From Aedes albopictus (taxonomy: Eukaryota > Arthropoda > Insecta > Diptera > Culicidae), in assembly GCF_035046485.1 (NCBI RefSeq), contig NC_085136.1, positions 82,849,734-82,913,733 of the forward strand: a stretch of DNA of 64,000 nt, written 5' to 3'. Below, one piece after another: positions 1 to 11,547 of the stretch. The notes beneath the pieces were generated by a model that was given only the letters and a program-made list of their open reading frames with translations, made no database searches and had not been told where the DNA came from. The stretch's first letter is position 1; every line of letters begins with the position of its first letter. A program made the position numbers and the translations under genes.

Positions 1-544
1 CTGAAAATTTGAAGTTGCGATTTTTTGCGCTTTGTGAGATATTAAGGCTTGAAATTCACACTATTTTTTCGAATTTGTATTTTAATTTAAAAGTTTTAAT
101 GATAATATTGAATATATTTCCATAGAATGTGTTTGGTTTGACATATTTGCATTGGGAAAAAATTTAAACTCACATGGTTTCTAGTAAAAATGTCAAAATA
201 AGCTTAAAAAAGTGGTTTTTCATTGAATGTATTTTATTTTTAAAATAACTCGTAAACAGTAGGCTGTGGAATTTTGACGTCTGAGAGAGTGTTGTTTATT
301 TTGCCAAAATGAACAACTTTGCCGAAGATGCCAAGTCTCTAGGACGTAAAACAAAGAAGTTAGATGGTGGCGCCACCTATGCGGACGATTTGCGAACTAC
401 TACGTTCTTAGCAATAGAAGCCCCTGCTGATGTCAAGCAACTTTGTCGAAGATACCATGTGTCGGAAATGCTTCGTTTTGGAGTAATTAATTTTGTTCCG
501 CTAGATTGCGATTCTGGCCCTTAGTGCAATGTATAAACTATGGG
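1..544. other. AT-rich intergenic DNA, no gene recognised
   Basis: I see no gene here. A 71-codon frame at 309-524 holds the phrase tgaacaactttgccgaaga, which recurs in the palindromic element near 53.2 and 54.3 kb and in satellite DNA. That frame is therefore better read as repeat sequence than as coding sequence. Confidence 0.4.
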
Positions 545-865
545 TGCAAATCTATTTTTCTATGGTACAATCTTATTTTTCTATGGAGCAAAAATGATAT
601 ATCTATGGAGCATCTATGCATAAACTATGAGTACATTCATGGTTGTTTATTGAACATTCTTATGAGTTTATGGAGCACCATGTCATTATTTATTGGTTCA
701 ATCTGTCAACTTCAGTCAGAAAATTTGTTGGTTTACCGGTGCAATTTCAGCTGTTTAATGGTACAATCCTGTTTATCTAGGGAGAATTATATTTATTTTA
801 TTGGTACATGGCTTCTTTTTCTATGGAGCACTTTTGTAATTTCTATGGTGCCTCCTAGTATTATT
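545..865. repeat. Degenerate tandem repeat built on ctatggagca
   Basis: The phrases tttctatggagca and ctatggtacaatc recur every 25-40 bp with strong divergence. The open frame across it (506-895) is low complexity and hydrophobic because of the repeat. I do not call it a gene. Confidence 0.5.
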
Positions 866-1239
866 ATAGTAGCAAAAACCTTTTGCCATTTTTGACGTCA
901 ATACAGCTTGACCTAACAAAAACTTCTTCTACTAACTGGACAACCTAAATTTTAATGACAAAGTAGACATCTTCTCAAAGCTTTCATTAGAAGCCCATGA
1001 CATAAAAAAACCTTTTTTTAAGGGGATAGTGCCAGTGCTGTAGACTACCAACATAGGTGCTACCGCAACAAGGGTTGTTGTCTTCATTTGGTATTCAACC
1101 GCTAACGTTAAAACATTTAACATAATATTTCGTGGAAGTAACACAAGTACAGTTGTCAACATAGACAGCATGTTTCGCTATATGCTATTTCCAAGAAGAA
1201 ATTTGCTATTCAACATGAACGTTCCTGGAACGTTTGGAC
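866..1239. other. Unclassified stretch
   Basis: There is no convincing frame, RNA gene or terminal repeat. A 79-codon minus frame (932-1171) has no recognisable domain. Confidence 0.35.
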
Positions 1240-1574
1240 ATGAACGTCAAGGAATTATGGATATTCTGGTCGACATTTTTGAACTCCGGGCATCTTCTTC
1301 AAACCAAATATAGCCATATTGAATGGCTTTAGAGCCTACAACTCCATTCAATAGCCGCCCTCTTGAATTTTGAGCCGCCATCTTGGATATATTGGTCGAC
1401 ATTTTTGGACTCTAGACATCTTGCCCATACTAAATATACCCAAACCCATATTACATGATTTAAGAGCCTAAACACCGTTAAACAGCCGCTATTTTGAATA
1501 TGGAGCAGCCATATTGAATTTCAGACCACCATCTTGGATGTTCAGACATCTTCCCCATATCAAATATACCCATG
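1240..1574. repeat. Satellite-like array with gccgccatcttg phrases, left part
   Basis: Phrases such as gccgccatcttggat, catcttccccatatcaaat and attaaacagccgccat recur in a loose unit of roughly 150-170 bp. The array continues after the MITE that ends at 2530, so the two parts were once continuous. Confidence 0.6.
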
Positions 1575-2530
1575 AGGAGTGTATCGGAAATTAACTATAT
1601 ATGTTCAAAACATCCTAAAAAATAATTTATTCGAGTTAAAAATAATTTTATTTTTGGAGGTACTATATAAATCCTCAGAAAAAGGAATGGCACTTTTGCT
1701 TTTGTAATAATGTTTATTTTACATGGACATCAATCTCAAAGTTTAAACGCATGATCTAGAAATTTTGGACACCTCTTAAAAATTTGAAATTGCGGAAAAA
1801 ATGGATTTTTTTAAATTTTTTTAAATATTTAAGCGCAAATATATTCTTTCCCAGATTGCTCAGAATATAGGTAAAAAAATATTTTCAAGAAAAAATTCGA
1901 CTCCATTTTAGCGCAATTCTTAAAAATTAAAAAACGTCATTTTTCAGGGACCCAATTTTTTGATGCTCATTTAAAGTACGATTACGCAAATAAAAAATAC
2001 ATCAAATTGATAATTCAATTTTTATTAATTGGAAATGTTTTTAAACTTAACGACGAGGTAGCTTTAGTAGAGAACGGAATTGTATAACCTTTGAAGATAT
2101 TTAAAACAGACTGTCAAAGTTCGACAAAAAATTAGTGTTTTTTTTAGGATGGGCCATTTTTTAAATGTTGAGGGTTTTACGAACATAAATATTTTTTTTT
2201 TAAGTTGCTGTTCGGTGATATGTTATGTGTACATAACTGCTAACAATAATGAATATTTTTTGGATTTTTCGCCGTACAAGTTTTATTCGCTAAAGGTTAT
2301 TGAAACGCTGAAAAATCTTTAAAAAACAACAATTTGTCCAAAACTTTAATTTGTGAGATGTATTCATTTTACAATATTTTCAATAATGCTAAACATTTTT
2401 CAAATTTTTTCAGGCTGTTCTAAACTTAACTATATTGTGAAGATTTGATAGAAGAACCGAAATGATAAGACCAAACATGCTTCGAGATAGAACATCCTGA
2501 ATGTTTATAGTTAATTTTCGATACCCTCCT
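1575..2530. mobile_element. Non-autonomous DNA transposon (MITE), 956 bp, TA-type target
   Basis: The ends are inverted copies. The left end runs aggagtgtatcggaaattaa and the reverse complement of the right end runs aggagggtatcgaaaattaa. Similarity extends about 34 bp. The right end is followed by TA; the left is preceded by TG, read as a mutated TA. It splits the gccatcttg array, whose phrase ccatattgcat is rejoined when the element is removed. No transposase frame is present. TA duplication suits Tc1/mariner-like transposition, but the superfamily is inferred. Confidence 0.75.
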
Positions 2531-2532
2531 TA

Positions 2533-2880
2533 TTGCATAGTTTCAGGGTCTAAACACCATTAAACAGCTGCCATGTTGAATTTTGTGCCGCCATCTTGGA
2601 TTTTAGACCGCCATCTTGGATATTTTGGTTGTAATTTCCCATATTGCATGGGTTGAGGGCCTAAAACTTCATTAGACAGTCACCATCTTTAATTTGGAGT
2701 AGCCGTTTTGGGTTTAAGACCACCATCTTGGATAATTTGGACGCCATTTATGGACTTCAGACATCTTCTCCATACCAAATATACCCCATATTGCCTGGAT
2801 TTAGAGCTAAAACTCTATTAAACAGCCGCCATCTTGAATTTGAAGCCACCATCTTAAATTTTGGACCGACATCGTGAAAT
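2533..2880. repeat. Satellite-like array with gccgccatcttg phrases, right part
   Basis: This continues the array at 1240-1574 with the same phrases and order. The short frames here (2757-2966 minus, 2874-3221 plus) run through the repeats and are not credible genes. Confidence 0.6.
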
Positions 2881-3345
2881 TTCTGTTCTTCAGAATTGAT
2901 TTCCGCACAAAATTTGTCAACCATGCTACAGGTTACAAAAAATCGCCGCAGTTTGATGTGTCGCATGATGGGGCTTGGTTCAGTTTTATATACGGACTTC
3001 CGGTGCTGGTCCCGATCACTGAAATGGTCATAACTCCGGAACGCCTCGACCGATCTGGATTATTTTCTATGGCAAACAATGCGGTTAAATTCCGGTTCGA
3101 TTCGAGCTATGATCCGAAAAATCGGCCAATAGGAAGTACCTTAAAAGTGAGTGGACTTTTTTTTGCGCACAGACATACATACATACACACATACAGACAT
3201 CATCTCAATTCGTCGAACTGAGTTGATTGGTATATGTGACTTGACCCTCCGGGCCTTCTTTCGAAAATTGGTTTTTTTGAATGAACATATAGCTTTTCAG
3301 TACACTTTAGTGTACGAGAAAGGCAAAAATAGAAGAAAATACATT
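2881..3345 (+). repeat. 3' portion of an interspersed repeat with ca-rich tract and terminal hairpin
   Basis: The order ataactccggaacg, a catacacac-rich tract, gacatcatctcaattcgtcg, then gtgtacgagaaaggcaaa is repeated at 26.15-26.35 plus 32.27-32.40 kb, where the R1 LINE splits it. Just before the end lies a perfect 7-bp stem with TT loop at 3300-3315. The opposite end of the family seems to start cctttctcgtt, as at 22.17 kb. The superfamily is unknown to me. Confidence 0.6.
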
Positions 3346-3770
3346 TAAAGGAACTACAGGAGGAATCTCAATAAAACTGAACAGTAAATTCTCAAATGCG
3401 AAGCCAAAGGAATTCCCAGAATAATTTCCTCCTGAATTTACAAAGGAATTAAAAAACTGTCTAAAAAATTGTCGCTGAAATTTCCGATTTTAAAGTCTTT
3501 TTATAGTTATGAATTCTAACATAATGGTTCTACACTCAGCAATTTCCAAAGATATTTTTGAACAAATTTCAATTGAACTGTTGAAGAAGTCCCATATCTT
3601 TGCCGAAGAAGTTTTCAGAGAAAACACCAAAACTATATCCGAAGGCATTGCCAATGAAATTCTTAACGATATAAACGATGGAATACCGAAAGAACTGCCG
3701 ACAAAGTTTCCAAATATATTTTTGTGAAGCCTTGTGGAAAAATTGATTGGTTCCAAAATATTGCAAATGA
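3346..3770. repeat. Decayed ggaattcctgaa-type minisatellite patch
   Basis: Phrases such as ggaggaatctc, aaggaattcccag and aaggaattaaa match the large array at 38-44 kb in character. Three overlapping frames on both strands (3490-3766) arise from this composition and have no domain. Confidence 0.45.
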
Positions 3771-4309
3771 AAAAATGGCCGAATTACAGCAAGTAGGAAT
3801 CACCATTCCCACTGTTTGGGCGCCGTGGCAGTGGGATTGCTAACAAATTTCACAAATATAAGTAAATTGAAAATTCAAAGAGTTTTTAAACTTTCCTATG
3901 CTGACGCCTAGAGTAGATATTTTAAAACACATGATCAGTGAATGTGGGCCATTTCACCCCAGCCTCCCTCACCACGTGATGACGCCCATCGCCTGCCGAC
4001 GAAGAAGGCGTGAAGCTCCTTCCTTCCGTTTCCGTTGCGACGGTGCGATGCCGATGATGGCTGATAGGTCGATCATTAATTAAAGAACGAAAAACCGATT
4101 TTATGAGGATTATTTTTCGTCGATTTCCCGCTTCTTCACCTCACGTACTGTGGGATTTCTGAATCCATGGGATCCATGCATTGGAATGATAGCTACCTTA
4201 GTATATTTATCCAGAGGAGGTTTCTTCGTTCGTTCGGAAAATTATGTTCTCAACGAGCCGGCTAATGAATATTTCATTGGGTGCCGCGCTAGACGTGCAG
4301 TGGATGAAA
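3771..4309. other. Apparently low-copy DNA left of the foldback element
   Basis: This stretch lacks the repeat families of the window and is less AT-rich around 3950-4050. I see no coding domain. It should join 11548 onward directly if the foldback insertion is removed. Confidence 0.35.
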
Positions 4310-4320
4310 TACACTAAGGT

Positions 4321-4440
4321 CTTTTTTTACACGGTTTTTTTTACACGGTTTTTTTTACACGGCTTTTTTTACACGGTTTCGCGAATTAACACGGTTTTTT
4401 TTTTACACGGATTCGCGAATTAACACGGTTTTTTCAACTT
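4321..4440. repeat. Left subterminal ttttttacacgg repeats
   Basis: Six or more copies of a 12-20 bp unit ending acacgg, some with cgcgaatta between them, lie just inside the left end. They are mirrored by inverted-position copies at 11389-11515, which carry cgaatt spacers too. Confidence 0.85.
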
Positions 4441-4669
4441 TCTCGCGCTAAGTGTCTAGAAGGGAACTCTTACTAAAAGGAAGAAATGGGATTTATGGGA
4501 AAGGGTTGCAAGGGAGTTGAAAGTAGTATGAGGTGAAGGCGGATGATGATGTAAGAGGTCTGCAGGAAAGGGATGTGTGGGGGGGGTCTGTTCCTTGAGG
4601 GGGGGGGGGGTTAATATATGGGGGGCTAGGAGGGGTTAAAGGGGGGGGGGGTTCCTAAAGGTGATTTTT
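4441..4669 (+). repeat. G-run block inside the left arm
   Basis: At 4578-4655 there are successive runs of 5 to 12 G separated by short loops, a strong G-quadruplex pattern on the plus strand. The mirrored position in the right arm (11151-11388) is C-rich, which fits the inverted layout. Confidence 0.65.
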
Positions 4670-6720
4670 GGAGTATGGTTCAGCGTCCTACAGGTCCATG
4701 GAGCATAGTTCTGAAGAGAAGTAATTTTATTCAAGGATATTCTAGGGCATCCAAGAACTTCCGCGAATAAAGGCCTTAAGATCTATAAGCGTAATGGATG
4801 GATTGTAGTCACATTACTGATACGGTGCAACATCCTAAAGGTCCTTAGAGCATAGTTCTGTAGAGACGTAGTTTTCAAAGATATTCTAGGACCTCCTAGA
4901 ACTTCCGAGAGTTCAGGCCTGAAAATCTACGAGCGTAATCAATTAATTGTTTCTATTTTATTGATGCGGTGTAACACCCTACAGGTCCACGCAGCATAGT
5001 TCTGAAGAGATGTTGTTTTCAAGGATATTCTAGGGCATCCAAGAACTTCCGCGAATAAAGACCTTAAGATCTACAAGCGTAATCGATGGATTGTAGTCAC
5101 ATTACTGATACGGTGCAACATCCTACATGTCCATGGAGCATAGTTCTGAAGAGATGTTGTTTTCAAGGATATTCTAGGGCATCCAAGAACTTCCGCGAAT
5201 AAAGGCCTTCAGATCTACAAGCGTAATTTGTTACATTACTGATACGGTGCAACATCATACAGGTCTTTAGAGTCTAGTTCTATAGAGACGTAGTTTTTAA
5301 ATATATTCTAGGACCTCCAAGAACTTCCGAGAGTTCAGGCCTGAAAATCTACGAGCGTTATCAATTAATTTTTGCTATATTATTGATGGGGTGTAACATC
5401 CTACAGGTCCATGGAGCATAGTTCTAAAGATAAGTAATTTTCAAGGATATCTTAGGGCATCCAAGAACTTTCGCGAGTAGTGGCCTTAAGATCTACAAGC
5501 GTAATCGATGCATTGTAGTTACATTACTGATACGGTGCAACATCCTACATGTCCATGCAGCATAGTTCTGAAGAGATGTTGTTTTCAAGGATATTCTAGG
5601 GCATCCAAGAACTTCCGCGAATAAAGACCTTAAGATCTACAAGCGTAATCGTTGGACTGTAGTCACATTACTAATACGGTGCAACATCTTACAGGTCCTT
5701 AGAGCATAGTTCTGTAGAGACGTAGTTTTCAAAGATATTCTAGGACCTCCAAGAACTTCCGAAAGTTCAGGCCTGAAAATCTACGAGCGTAATCAATAAT
5801 TTTTGCTATATTATTGATGCGGTGTAATATCCTACAGATCCATGGAGCACAGTTCTGTGGAAAAGAAACTTCCCAAATATGCTCTAGGTCATCCAAGAAT
5901 TTCCACGAATAAATAATTCAAGATCTACAACCGTAATAAATGGATTTTTGTTAAATTACTGATACGGTCTAACATCCTACAGGTCCATGGAGCATAGTTC
6001 TGAAGAGAAGTTATTTTCAAGGATATTCTAGGGAAACCAAGAACTTTCGCGAGTTGTGGCCTTAAGATCTACAAGCGTAATCTATGAATTGCAGTTACAT
6101 TACTAATACGGTGCAACATTCTACAGGTCCTTAGAGTATAGTTCTGTAGAGACGTAGTTTTCAAAGATATTCTAGGACCTCCAAGAACTTCCGAGAATAC
6201 AGGCCTGAAAATCTACGAGCGTAATCAATTATTTTTGCTAAATTATTGATGCGGTGTTTTATCCTACAGATCCATGGAGCATAGTTCTGTAGAAAAGAAA
6301 CTCCCCAAATATGCTCTAGGTCATCCAAGAATTTCCGCGAATAAAGAATTCAAGATCTACAACCGTAATAAATGGATTATTGTTAAATTACTGATACGGT
6401 GTAACATCATACAGGTCCATGGAGCATAGTTCTGAAGAGAAGTTATTTTCAAGCATATTCTAGGTAAACCAAGAATTTTCGCGAGTAGTGGCCTTAAGAT
6501 CTACAAGCGTAATCGATGAATTGTAGTTACATTACTGATACGGTGTAACATCCTACAGGTCCATGGAACATAGTTCTGAAGATAAGTAATTTTCAAGGAT
6601 ATCTTAGGGCATCCAAGAACTTCCGCGAGTAGTGACCTTAAGATCTACAAGCGTAATCGATGGATTGTAGTTACATTACTGGTACGGTGCAACATCCTAC
6701 AGGTCTTTAGAGCATAGTTA
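4670..6720 (+). repeat. Forward array of ~144-bp monomers (about 14 copies)
   Basis: The anchor gatacggtgcaacatc starts at 4819, 4963, 5107, 5241, 5385, 5529, 5673 and 5816, so spacing is 144 bp with a few indels. Each monomer holds ctacaggtccatggagcata, aagaacttccgcga and agatctacaagcgtaat. Alternating variants (gtagagacgtag versus gaagagatgttg) are present. Confidence 0.9.
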
Positions 6721-7639
6721 GAATTAGAAAGACAATTTATTCAGAAATTCCTCCAAGGGTTTTTTCAGAAATTCTTCCATGAACTCCATTTTAATCTTAC
6801 TAAGGAATTCCTTTTAAAATATTACTTGAGACTCCTTCAGTAGTTTATGCGTTTCCCATAATTTTCAGTAAAAGATTACCTTTTCCATGGATTTTTTGTT
6901 ATTTTCAGAATTTTCGAAGAATTCTCAGCGGTTTGAGATATTCCTCCACAGATTTTTACAGAATTATTTTATGAAATAACGTAAATCATGTTGGAGTTAC
7001 TCTTCGAGGGTTACCTGAAGGAAATATTTAAATAAATTTCTGATGAGATTAAATTTTATTGAAACTATTTTAGAAACAATCGTTTATAGCTCCTGGAGAA
7101 GTCCTTGGGGAATACCTGGAGGAGCTCCTGAGATTCGACACAAAAGTTCAGTTAATTGGACGAAGTGGCTTAATTTCCCCAATAGAGGGGTAGGAAAAAA
7201 AGTCCTGAGATGGATTTAGAGGATTTTTTAGTAGAATTTTATGAGAAATTTTTGGGAAAAATTAAGGAAAAAATACTGAAGAAGTTTCTGAAAATCCTTG
7301 AAAGCATTTCTAAAGGACACCTCTGATAAGTTTCTGAAAGAATCCTTGAAAAAATCTTCGGAAATCTATAAAGAAATTACAGACAAAAATACTAGAAGAA
7401 TTCTTAAGTAAATCTCCTAATGATTTTTTGAAGGGTGATTTGGAACAAACCCTGAAAGAACTCATGGACATACTTCTAAATAGAGGAGCTTGTGAAGTAT
7501 TCGTAAGGGACTCGCCAAAATTTTGATTACGTCGATTACGCCGCCGCCGTATAGGACGAACGGTGTGATGCCGGCGTCGCCGCCGCCGCTGCCTCTAATT
7601 ACTATACACGCCGCCGCCGGTGAAAATTGCTTCGGCGCA
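6721..7639. repeat. Spacer between array blocks: minisatellite plus GCC-rich patch
   Basis: 6721-7510 resembles the degenerate ggaattcctgaa minisatellite of 38-44 kb. 7530-7630 is a short GC-rich patch with cgccgccgccg runs in otherwise AT-rich DNA. There is no coding sequence. Confidence 0.55.
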
Positions 7640-7985
7640 CACGTCTACTACAGGTCCTTGGCGCAAGATTCCGTTAACGTGTTCTAGGTCATCCAGAACT
7701 TCCGCAAGTAAAGGCCTGAATCTACTAAGCGTAATTAATCAATTGCTTTTACATTACTTATTCGGTGTAACATCATACAGATTTATGGATCACGGTTCTA
7801 TAGAGAAGTTATTTTCAAAGATTTTCTAGTTAATCCAAGATCTTTCGCGAGGCGAGTTAAGGTCTTAAGATCAATAAGCATTATCAATGGACTTCTGTTG
7901 CATTACTGATGCGGTGCAACATCCTACAGGTCCATGGAAGACAGTTCTGTAGAGTCTTGATTTCCAAGAATGCTTTATGTCTTCC
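7640..7985 (+). repeat. Short forward block of the 144-bp monomer
   Basis: About two and a half monomers in the same orientation as the first array, with anchors ttcggtgtaacatcatacag and gatgcggtgcaacatcctac. The orientation flips close to 7985, where forward cttccaagtac meets inverted ctcatggaagttcttgg. Confidence 0.75.
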
Positions 7986-10900
7986 AAGTACTCTTGCGGC
8001 TCATGGAAGTTCTTGGAGTACCTAGAAGATGTTTGGCAATTATTTCTCAACAGAACTATGCTCCCTGGACCTTTAGGACGCTATACTGTATCAGTAATGT
8101 GACAACAAACCATTGATAACGCTTGTAGATCTTCAGGTCTAAACTCGCGGAAGTTCTTGGGAACTTGTATTGATTGCGCTTATAAATCTTAGGTCTTTAC
8201 TCATGGAAGTTCTTGGAGGACCTAGAACATCTGTGGAAATTATTTCTATAAAGAAAAATGGTTCATGGACTTGTAGCATGTTACAACGTATTAGAAATGT
8301 AACAACAATCCATTGATTACGCTTGTAGATCTTAAGGCTTTCACTCGCGGAAGTTCTTGGAGGTCCTAGATCATCTGTGGAAATTATTTCTCTACAGAAC
8401 TATGCTCCCTGGACCTGTAGGACGCTACACTGTAACAGTAATGTGGCAACACACCATTGATAACGTTTGTAGATCTTAAGGCCTTTACTCGCGGAAGTTC
8501 TTGGAGGTCCTACATTATCATTGGAAATTATTTCTCTACAGAACTAGGCTCCCTGGATCTGTAGGACGCTACAATGTATTAGTATTGTGACAACAAACCA
8601 TTAATAACGCTTGGAGATATTCAGGTCTTTACTCATGGAAGTTCTTAGAGGACCTAGAACATCTGTGGAAATTATTTCTATACAGAAAAATGGTTCATGG
8701 ACTTGTAGCATGTTACAACGTATTAGAAATGTAACAACAATCCATTGATTACGCTTGTAGATCTTAAGGCCTTCACTCGCGGAAGTTCTTGGAGCTCCTA
8801 GATCATCTTTGGAATTTTTTTCTCTACAGAACTATGCTTCCTGGACCTGTAGGACGCTACACTGTAACAGTAATGTGGCAACACACCATTGATAACGTTT
8901 GTAGATCTTAAGGCCTTTACTCGCGGAAGTTCTTGGAGGTCCTAGATTATCATTGGAAATTATTTCTCTACAGAACTAGGCTCCCTGGACCTGTAGGACG
9001 CTACAATGTATAAGTATTGTGACAACAAACCATTAATAACGTTTGTAGATATTCAGGTCTTTACTCATGGAAGTTCTTAGAGGACCTAGAACATCTGTGG
9101 AAATTATTTCTATACAGAAAAATGGTTCATGGACTTGTAGCATGTTACAACGTATTAGAAATGTAACAACAATCCATTGATTACGCTTGTAGATCTTAAG
9201 GCCTTCACTCGCGGAAGTTCTTGGAGCTCCTAGATCATCTTTGGAATTTTTTTCTCTACAGAACTATGCTTCCTGGACCTGTAAGACGCTAAACTGTAAC
9301 AGTAATGTGGCAACACACCATTGATAACGTTTGTAGATCTTAAGGCCTTTACTCGCGGAAGTTCTTGGAGGTCCTAGATTATCATTGGAAATTATTTCTC
9401 TACAGAACTAGGCTCCCTGGACCTGTAGGACGCTACAATGTATAAGTATTGTGACAACAAACCATTAATAACGTTTGTAGATATTCAGGTCTTTACTCAT
9501 GGAAGTTCTTAGAGGACCTAGAACATCTGTGGAAATTATTTCTATACAGAAAAATGGTTCATGGACTTGTAGCATGTTACAACGTATTAGAAATGTAACA
9601 ACAATCCATTGATTACGCTTGTAGATCTTAAGGCTTTCACTCGCGGAAGTTCTTGGAGGTCCTAGATCATCTGTGGAAATTATTTCTCTACAGAACTATG
9701 CTCCCTGGACCTGTAGGACGCTACACTGTAACAGTAATGTGGCAACACACCATTGAGTACGTTTGTAGATCTTCAGGCCTTTACTCGCGGAAGTTCTTGG
9801 AGGTCCTAGATTATCATTGGAAATTATTTCTCTACAGAACTAGGCTCCCTGGACCTGTAGGACGCTACAATGTATTAGTATTGTGACAACAAACCATTAA
9901 TAACGCTTGGAGATATTCAGGTCTTTACTCATGGAAGTTCTTAGAGGACCTAGAACATCTGTGGAAATTATTTCTATACAGAAAAATGGTTCATGGACTT
10001 GTAGCATGTTACAACGTTTTAGAAATGTAACAACAATCCATTGATTACGCTTGTAGATCTTAAGGCCTTCACTCGCGGAAGTTCTTGGAGCTCCTAGATC
10101 ATCTTTGGAATTTTTTTCTCTACAGAACTATGCTCCCTGGACCTGTAGGACGCTACACTGTAACAGTAATGTGGCAACACACCATTGATAACGTTTGTAG
10201 ATCTTAAGGCCTTTACTCGCGGAAGTTCTTGGAGGTCCTAGATTATCATTGGAAATTATTTCTCTACAGAACTAGGCTCCCTGGACCTGTAGGACGCTAC
10301 AATGTATTAGTATTGTGACAACAAACCATTAATAACGCTTGGAGATATTCAGGTCTTTACTTATGGAAGTTCTTAGAGGACCTAGAATATCTGTGGAAAT
10401 TATTGCTTTACAGAAAAATGGTTCATGGACTTGTAGCATGTTACAACGTATTAGAAATGTAACAACAATCCATTGATTACGCTTGTAGATCTTAAGGCCT
10501 TCACTCGCGGAAGTTCTTGGAGGTCCTAGATCATCTGTGGAAATTATTTCTCTACACCACTATGCTCCCTGGACCTGTAGGGCGCTACACTGTATCAGTA
10601 ATGTGACAACAAACCATTGTAGATCTTCAGGTATTTACTCGTGAAGTTCTTGGAGGACCTAGAACAGCTATGACTATAAGTTCCTTACAGAAAAATTGTT
10701 CTTGGACCTGTAGCATGTAACAACGTATTAGAAATGTAACAACAATTCATTGAGTACGCTTGTAGATCTTAAGGCCTTAACTCGCGGAAGTTCATGGAAG
10801 ACCTAGTATGTCTTGAGAAATGAATACTCTTCAGTACAATGCTCAATGGACCTTTGGGATGTTACAACGCATGTAGCAAGAAATTATTGGCTATGTTTGT

Positions 10901-11150
10901 AGATCTTCTGGCCTTTACTCGCGGAAGTTCTTGGAGATCAAAATTGGAGGTCATGTTTGAAAATGATTTATTTACAGAACAATGCTCCGTAGACCTGTAG
11001 GATGTAGAACAGTATCAGTGATGTAACAACAATCAATCGATTACGCTCGTAGATATCAAAGCCTTTACTCACGAAAGTTCCTGAGTGTCCTGGAACATCT
11101 TTCTCTACACCACCTAGCTCCGTGGACCTGTAGAGTGTTGACAGTCTCCT
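7986..11150 (-). repeat. Inverted array of the 144-bp monomer with a 432-bp higher-order unit
   Basis: The anchor gtttgtagat recurs at 8465, 8897, 9329, 9761 and 10193, exactly 432 bp apart. Each 432-bp unit holds three distinct monomers of ~144 bp. One type has the flank ttgataacgttt, one ttaataacgcttgg or gttt, and one ttgattacgcttg. The array has about 22 monomers in all. The open frame at 9653-9886 lies in it and is an array product. Confidence 0.9.
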
Positions 11151-11388
11151 TGATCCTTCGTTTCGTCCGTCTAGACAGTCCTTATCACCCCAAAATATCC
11201 TCTACGATCTTTCTTGGAAACAGTATGCACTCTGCTCCCCATAGCCCATCCCTTGTCCCCTTCCCCACTAACCCCTAGATTCAACCCTTACTACTACTCC
11301 CGCCCCCTATTCTTATTACTCTCCAAAACAAACCTCGGATATCTGAAGGTGAGGACATTTCAAATATTTTCAGATTTCCCTCAGTTTT
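11151..11388 (-). repeat. C-rich block inside the right arm
   Basis: Runs such as ctccccatagcccatccctt and cgccccct occur at 11237-11310, in the mirror position of the left G-run block but more decayed. The 65-codon frame at 11214-11411 lies in it and has no domain. Confidence 0.5.
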
Positions 11389-11515
11389 TTTTACACGGAT
11401 TCCCGAATTAGCACGGTATTTTTTTACACGGTTTCTCAAATTAACACGGTTTTTTTTTACACGGATTCGCGAATTTCCACGGTTTTTTTTTACACGGTTT
11501 TTTTTTACACGGGAC
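11389..11515. repeat. Right subterminal ttttttacacgg repeats
   Basis: Copies of ttttttacacgg spaced by cgaatt phrases lie just inside the right end. As the unit runs in the same direction at both ends, this part is a direct-repeat block set within the larger inverted layout. Confidence 0.75.
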
Positions 11516-11547
11516 GTATCCCCCGTGTAAAAAAAGACCTTAGTGTA

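Larger units (their letters stand above)
4312..11545. mobile_element. Giant foldback element, 7234 bp, TA target duplication
   Basis: The left end starts cactaaggtctttttttaca and the right end is its inverse, finishing aaaaaaagaccttagtg. TA lies on each side (4310-4311 and 11546-11547). From each end inward come runs of ttttttacacgg, then a G-run block (left) or C-rich block (right), then arrays of a ~144-bp monomer. The arrays run forward at 4670-6720 and 7640-7985 and inverted at 7986-11150. There is no transposase frame. TA duplication fits Tc1/mariner-type mobilisation in trans, but the superfamily is inference. Confidence 0.8.

Noticed and set aside
4670..11150. CRISPR-like regularly spaced repeats
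   Set aside because: Monomers are contiguous at ~144 bp with no unique spacers, and the sequence is eukaryotic. It is a satellite-type array.
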